A DNA stretch of 64,000 bases, from the NCBI GenBank assembly GCA_025024175.1, contig QCXZ01000064.1:50055325-50119324 (forward strand), written 5' to 3'. The translations under genes and the position numbers were made by a program. Origin of the DNA: Rhyzopertha dominica (Eukaryota > Arthropoda > Insecta > Coleoptera > Bostrichidae). A model generated the notes under the pieces. It saw nothing but the letters and a program-made list of their open reading frames with translations. It had not been told where the DNA came from and did not search any database. This document shows, piece by piece, positions 61,166-64,000 of this stretch (its first letter is position 1; each line of letters starts with the position of its first letter).

Positions 61166-61194
61166 TTCTGGAATTTTCAATGGAGGTATAAATA
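61166..61194 (+). promoter_or_regulatory. heat-shock element plus TATA box (promoter-like)
   Basis: TTC-TG-GAA-TT-TTC (61166-61178) is a perfect three-unit heat-shock element (TTCnnGAAnnTTC). Eight bases on comes TATAAATA (61187-61194). Partial GAA/TTC units lie upstream (61110-61160). This spacing resembles heat-shock gene promoters. It may belong to a lost gene or to a mobile element. The 113-codon plus frame at 61226-61567 just downstream has no recognised family, and its ATG lies only about 30 bp after the TATA box. Confidence 0.4.
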
Positions 61195-61225
61195 GCCACA
61201 AACATCTAGGTAGCATAAGCTACAA

Positions 61226-61567
61226 ATGTTCCAAGTTGCGCGTATCATAAAGGTAACGCGGGCAACAGCAAATTCGTATGAACTTGTACATCATGGCACT
61301 ACATCGCATCTGGATTTTTATTTGCAAATTAAGTCTTTTAGCTGTGTGAACTGTGTAGATTTTAGAAAGAAAGTGAACCATATGACTGAGTTTGGTGGAG
61401 TACATTATTTGAATTGGAGGAGTTATTGGTGCAAAATCCGCAGTTGTGGGGAGGCAGCTATGAAAGCTGATCACAGAATTTTACATGACAAACCGATTTT
61501 AGTCCATCGTTCATTAAGCAGGTTGCGATTTGATCGCAAAGCAATGCTTTGCAGTCTGCCTCGATGA
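61226..61567 (+). CDS. unrecognised ORF downstream of a TATA-like site
   Basis: 113 codons starting MFQVARIIKVTRATANSYEL and ending at 61567. It contains SCVNCVDFRKKVNHMTEFGG and a basic C-terminus. I recognise no domain. A TATAAATA box lies upstream, but the distance leaves almost no 5' UTR, so this could equally be a chance frame in mobile DNA. Confidence 0.15.
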   Translation: MFQVARIIKVTRATANSYELVHHGTTSHLDFYLQIKSFSCVNCVDFRKKVNHMTEFGGVHYLNWRSYWCKIRSCGEAAMKADHRILHDKPILVHRSLSRLRFDRKAMLCSLPR

Positions 61568-61979
61568 AATTAGGGAAGAATATGTGAAATGTAAATAATA
61601 ATTAGCAAAAAATATAACTTTTATACTCCAATAAGAACATCCGCAATATATTAAGTACGCCAGGTTTCACCATGACTAGTTTTCAGCGTAACTTACATTA
61701 AGTAAGAAAACTGCAACGGATTAAGATTTGAAATTGCTCGANAAAATTCAACTAATATACATGATATGTGCTATTTAATAGACGTATTAAACGTAGGTAC
61801 CAGAATATGTCCCATTCATCAATAAAAGGTATTTTATTAAGATCAGGATGTCACTGTCTTATGGGGATGCATTCTATTTAAATCATTTTTGAATTTCTGT
61901 CATTCCCAGTTAGAATTAAAAACTAATGGTCACTTTGGTAGCAAAATGTGCAAGGCTAAGATAAACCGTTTTGTCTAAA
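61568..61979. other. 5' flank without recognised features
   Basis: AT-rich, one N at 61742. Nothing supported. Confidence 0.4.
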
Positions 61980-62286
61980 ATCAAGTTATATGTCGGTGGT
62001 GGATGTTCTTGGTTTTTCATTGAGTGTATTGAGCGCGCAACTTGGATCATTTGTAGCTAATGCTACCTGCTAGACGCTTGTTAAATAGCCCGACGGAGTG
62101 AGCGCGAGTAGTTCTGGTGTTTTAGTGCTAATAAGTGTGTCCAATATAATGATTTAGTGAATTAGTGGAGTTCAAATGGTAGTGTTTCGAACTAGTTGTG
62201 TTTAGACTTACTGTTTGATACTAGTGTTTGTAAAAAAAGGAAGTTAGTCAGAATTCTGCAATTTTTCGAGCCCGCAATCGTAGTAC
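61980..62286 (+). mobile_element. probable LTR remnant of a Ty3/gypsy-type element
   Basis: The sequence directly before a tRNA-Leu type primer-binding site should be the 5' LTR. It is GC-richer than its flank and noncoding. The start near 61980-61990 is a guess, because no second LTR is in the window for comparison. Confidence 0.35.
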
Positions 62287-62297
62287 TGGTGTCAGGA
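62287..62297 (+). other. primer-binding site, tRNA-Leu type
   Basis: TGGTGTCAGGA is complementary to the 3' end of insect tRNA-Leu (acceptor stem partner GTCAGGA plus CCA). It lies 176 bp before the gag-like start, as expected for an LTR retrotransposon. Confidence 0.55.
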
Positions 62298-62472
62298 AGT
62301 GGATTGAGGAGTGTTTTATGCCCCGAACGGGCAGTATTTGAAAGGCTTTGGAAGATGAGACGGATCGGAAGGCATAGGAAGGTCTGACATTACCAACAGT
62401 CAGAGGGTGCAAAGTCAAGTGAGTCAACTGTGAGTTAAGTTATATGCCAGTGACGAGAAGATAATCTACCAC

Positions 62473-63310
62473 CATGGATGCACAAATGCAGCAGTTGATG
62501 CAAATGATCCAAGACATGAAAGAGAAAATGGACACAAGCTGAGAAGAAATGAAGAATGAAGTTAGAACAACGAAGGAAACCCAAGAAGGTTAGGACTAGT
62601 AGAAATAGAAATGAGAACAGCGCAAAATGACTACAATGAAATAATAACTGCTATAGAACAACAAATGAAAACTAAAATAGACGAATTAAAGAAAACCAGA
62701 GCATAATAATTGAAGAAAGAGTCGAACATGTCGAAGGATGAGCCGATAAGATTGGCGAAAGAGTCGATCATGTCAAAGAGAAGGTTGAAAGCTCAATTAT
62801 GGAATTGAAAATAATGTACATGAAAAGAAGCAGGATGACCCAAGATCCACGTTTTCACCAGGTACTTGAAGCAGCAAGGTTAAACCACCGCCGTATGATG
62901 GACAAACAATGTTTGAGACCTACAAGGTGTAGTTTGAGGCAGCTGGGAAGGTAAACAACTAGAATGATCAAAAGAAAGCTACGACTTTGGTGATTGCTCT
63001 GTGTGGCCCAGCACCGCCTGAGCTTCTGGAAGAAATGGCAACGTAACGTTTCATTGATGGCGTCAGAGACGACACTGTAAGGAATGCTCTGCTGCTGACC
63101 ACCTACTCCGCGAAGAGGGAGGTTCTAGGAAAGACTTTAGAGATCGAGGCAGCCTACAAGGCATCAGCTGTCAACTGGGGTCAGTACAAGGTAGAGGAAA
63201 GCGACCTTATCAGGAAATTTATAGATTTAATAAAGCCTAACATAGTCAAACCCGCTACCGCTGCTGGAAACGAAGGCACTACAGCTCGCCTGCATAAAGA
63301 TACGTAAGTT
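62473..63310 (+). pseudogene. Ty3/gypsy gag remnant
   Basis: Gag would form the element's particle. It begins MDAQMQQLMQMIQDMKEKMD (coiled-coil-like) with a stop soon after. Further on come KPPPYDGQTMFETYKV, ATTLVIALCGPAPPELLEEM, FIDGVRDDTVRNALLL and AAYKASAVNW, in the order of the capsid region of gypsy Gag proteins. A stop separates EEMAT from RFIDGV and the segment normally between them seems missing. Multiple stops and an absent zinc knuckle, protease and RT show a decayed fragment. Confidence 0.65.
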
Positions 63311-63544
63311 AGAGGGAGCAAATGGGAGAAGGATAAGTGCATGTGCAGCTTATGACTTCTTTGGACGCGCTCAGCGTTACAGCACATTTAACATTACCAC
63401 CGTGCAAGGGTACGTTTGGACAACCAACTATCCAGTAAAAGTATTAGATTAAGACTGTGTTCTTTAATGATTCTCAGTGTGATTTGTGTCTGCAGCAATA
63501 AGATTGGCATTGAAAAGCGAAGCTTTTTTAGCTAAATCCTATAT
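63311..63544. other. sequence between gag remnant and inverted repeat
   Basis: Nothing recognised. Confidence 0.4.
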
Positions 63545-63850
63545 ATTTCGAGCACAATATCGGATCTTCGTCAGAGCTAACCAACCGCTAATAAAAATTC
63601 TAGAACAAAAACAGCTAAAACATGCCCTTGCAAGTAAGAAGTTTACATTTAAATATTAAAACAATGTGCCCCAGAGCTTTACATAAAGTCAACATATTAA
63701 TAATTGAGCCTTTTGCGAATTTTTGACTGTTAATATGTAAATGTGTACTTCTTACTTAAAAGGACATGTTTTTAGGTGTTCTTTGTTCGCGAATTTTTAT
63801 ACTAACAGCATTGGCTGATCCTGATGAAGATCCGATATTGTGCTCAATAA
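63545..63850. repeat. inverted repeat with hammerhead-like cores (Penelope-type terminus)
   Basis: Arms of about 110 bp (63545-63660 and 63740-63850) are inverted copies sharing GAGCACAATATCGGATCTTC and AAGTAAGAAGT. The left arm on minus reads CTGACGA, loop, CTC, GAAA (63574 to 63546). The right arm on plus reads CTGATGA (63821-63827), with the GAAA position mutated. The first fits the hammerhead core order. Confidence 0.6.
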
Positions 63851-64000
63851 TCGCCCTTTAGGTGATATACTCGATCCATCCAACATCCAACCGATAAACT
63901 AAAAATTTTGTTAATGTATTTCGGTATTCCCTATTACCCGTAGGGTCTTGCATTATCAGATCATAGTGATACGTTACGTTATATAAAGCAATAATTGACT
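63851..64000. other. window end, nothing recognised
   Basis: No feature supported. Confidence 0.4.

Noticed and set aside
1..64000. CRISPR arrays, bacterial operons or phage genes
   Set aside because: No regularly spaced repeats, no ribosome-binding patterns or tightly packed genes. The DNA is clearly eukaryotic.

Overview
The window looks like AT-rich nuclear DNA from an insect or other arthropod. The evidence is spliced exons with GT/AG borders, a dense load of animal transposon remnants (Tc1/mariner DD41D, hAT, Penelope-like, Jockey-type LINE and Ty3/gypsy), and no operons or long intact ORFs. Scattered single N bases indicate a draft assembly. The order cannot be fixed from sequence alone.

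The only host gene I can support is the heterotrimeric G-protein alpha-o subunit (Galphao), on the minus strand. Three of its coding exons are here. Exon 1A (56628-56745) encodes a protein start [11 protein letters not shown] second, separate first exon 1B (40639-40756) encodes [10 protein letters not shown]. The 43-bp exon 2 (1185-1227) encodes the P-loop GAGESGKST. Both first exons have 118 coding bases and end in the same phase after LLLL-G, so either can join exon 2. The intron from exon 1A to exon 2 is about 55.4 kb and from exon 1B about 39.4 kb. The remaining exons must lie to the left of base 1. The GC-rich DNA at about 56.75-57.1 kb is the likely upstream promoter and 5' UTR region.

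Almost everything else is intron or 5' flank filled with decayed mobile DNA. By region: 4.6-5.8 kb, a rearranged foldback repeat; 9.7-11.5 kb, a DD41D mariner-type transposon inserted in a tandem repeat that also preserves an empty site; 14-16.4 kb, a Penelope-type palindrome and a Jockey-type LINE; 19.8-20.6 kb and 51.0-51.8 kb, two opposite copies of one repeat; 23.5 kb, an inverted repeat with a hammerhead-like core; 26.1-29.0 kb, a LINE tail and a full-length DD41D element with roughly 385-bp terminal inverted repeats; 30.1-31.4 kb, an unclassified element with long flanking duplications; 32.4-34.0 kb, a Penelope-like retroelement with RT and GIY-YIG remnants and a 13-bp target duplication; 36.1-38.3 kb, a THAP-domain remnant and another DD41D copy; 39.4-40.3 kb, a long inverted repeat beside exon 1B; 41.4-43.3 kb, two more DD41D pieces; 47.8-48.7 kb, a LINE RT remnant; 52.3-52.6 kb, an IS630-like transposase remnant; 55.4-55.9 kb, a Penelope 3' end. 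In the 5' flank there are two hAT elements with 8-bp target duplications (57.9-59.1 and 60.4-60.9 kb), a heat-shock-element-plus-TATA promoter-like site (61.2 kb), a gypsy gag remnant with a tRNA-Leu type primer-binding site (62.3-63.3 kb) and a last hammerhead-bearing inverted repeat (63.5-63.85 kb).

The most interesting signals are the alternative Galphao first exons 16 kb apart, the repeated hammerhead-ribozyme-like cores in Penelope-type inverted repeats, and the pile-up of divergent DD41D lineages in one intron.
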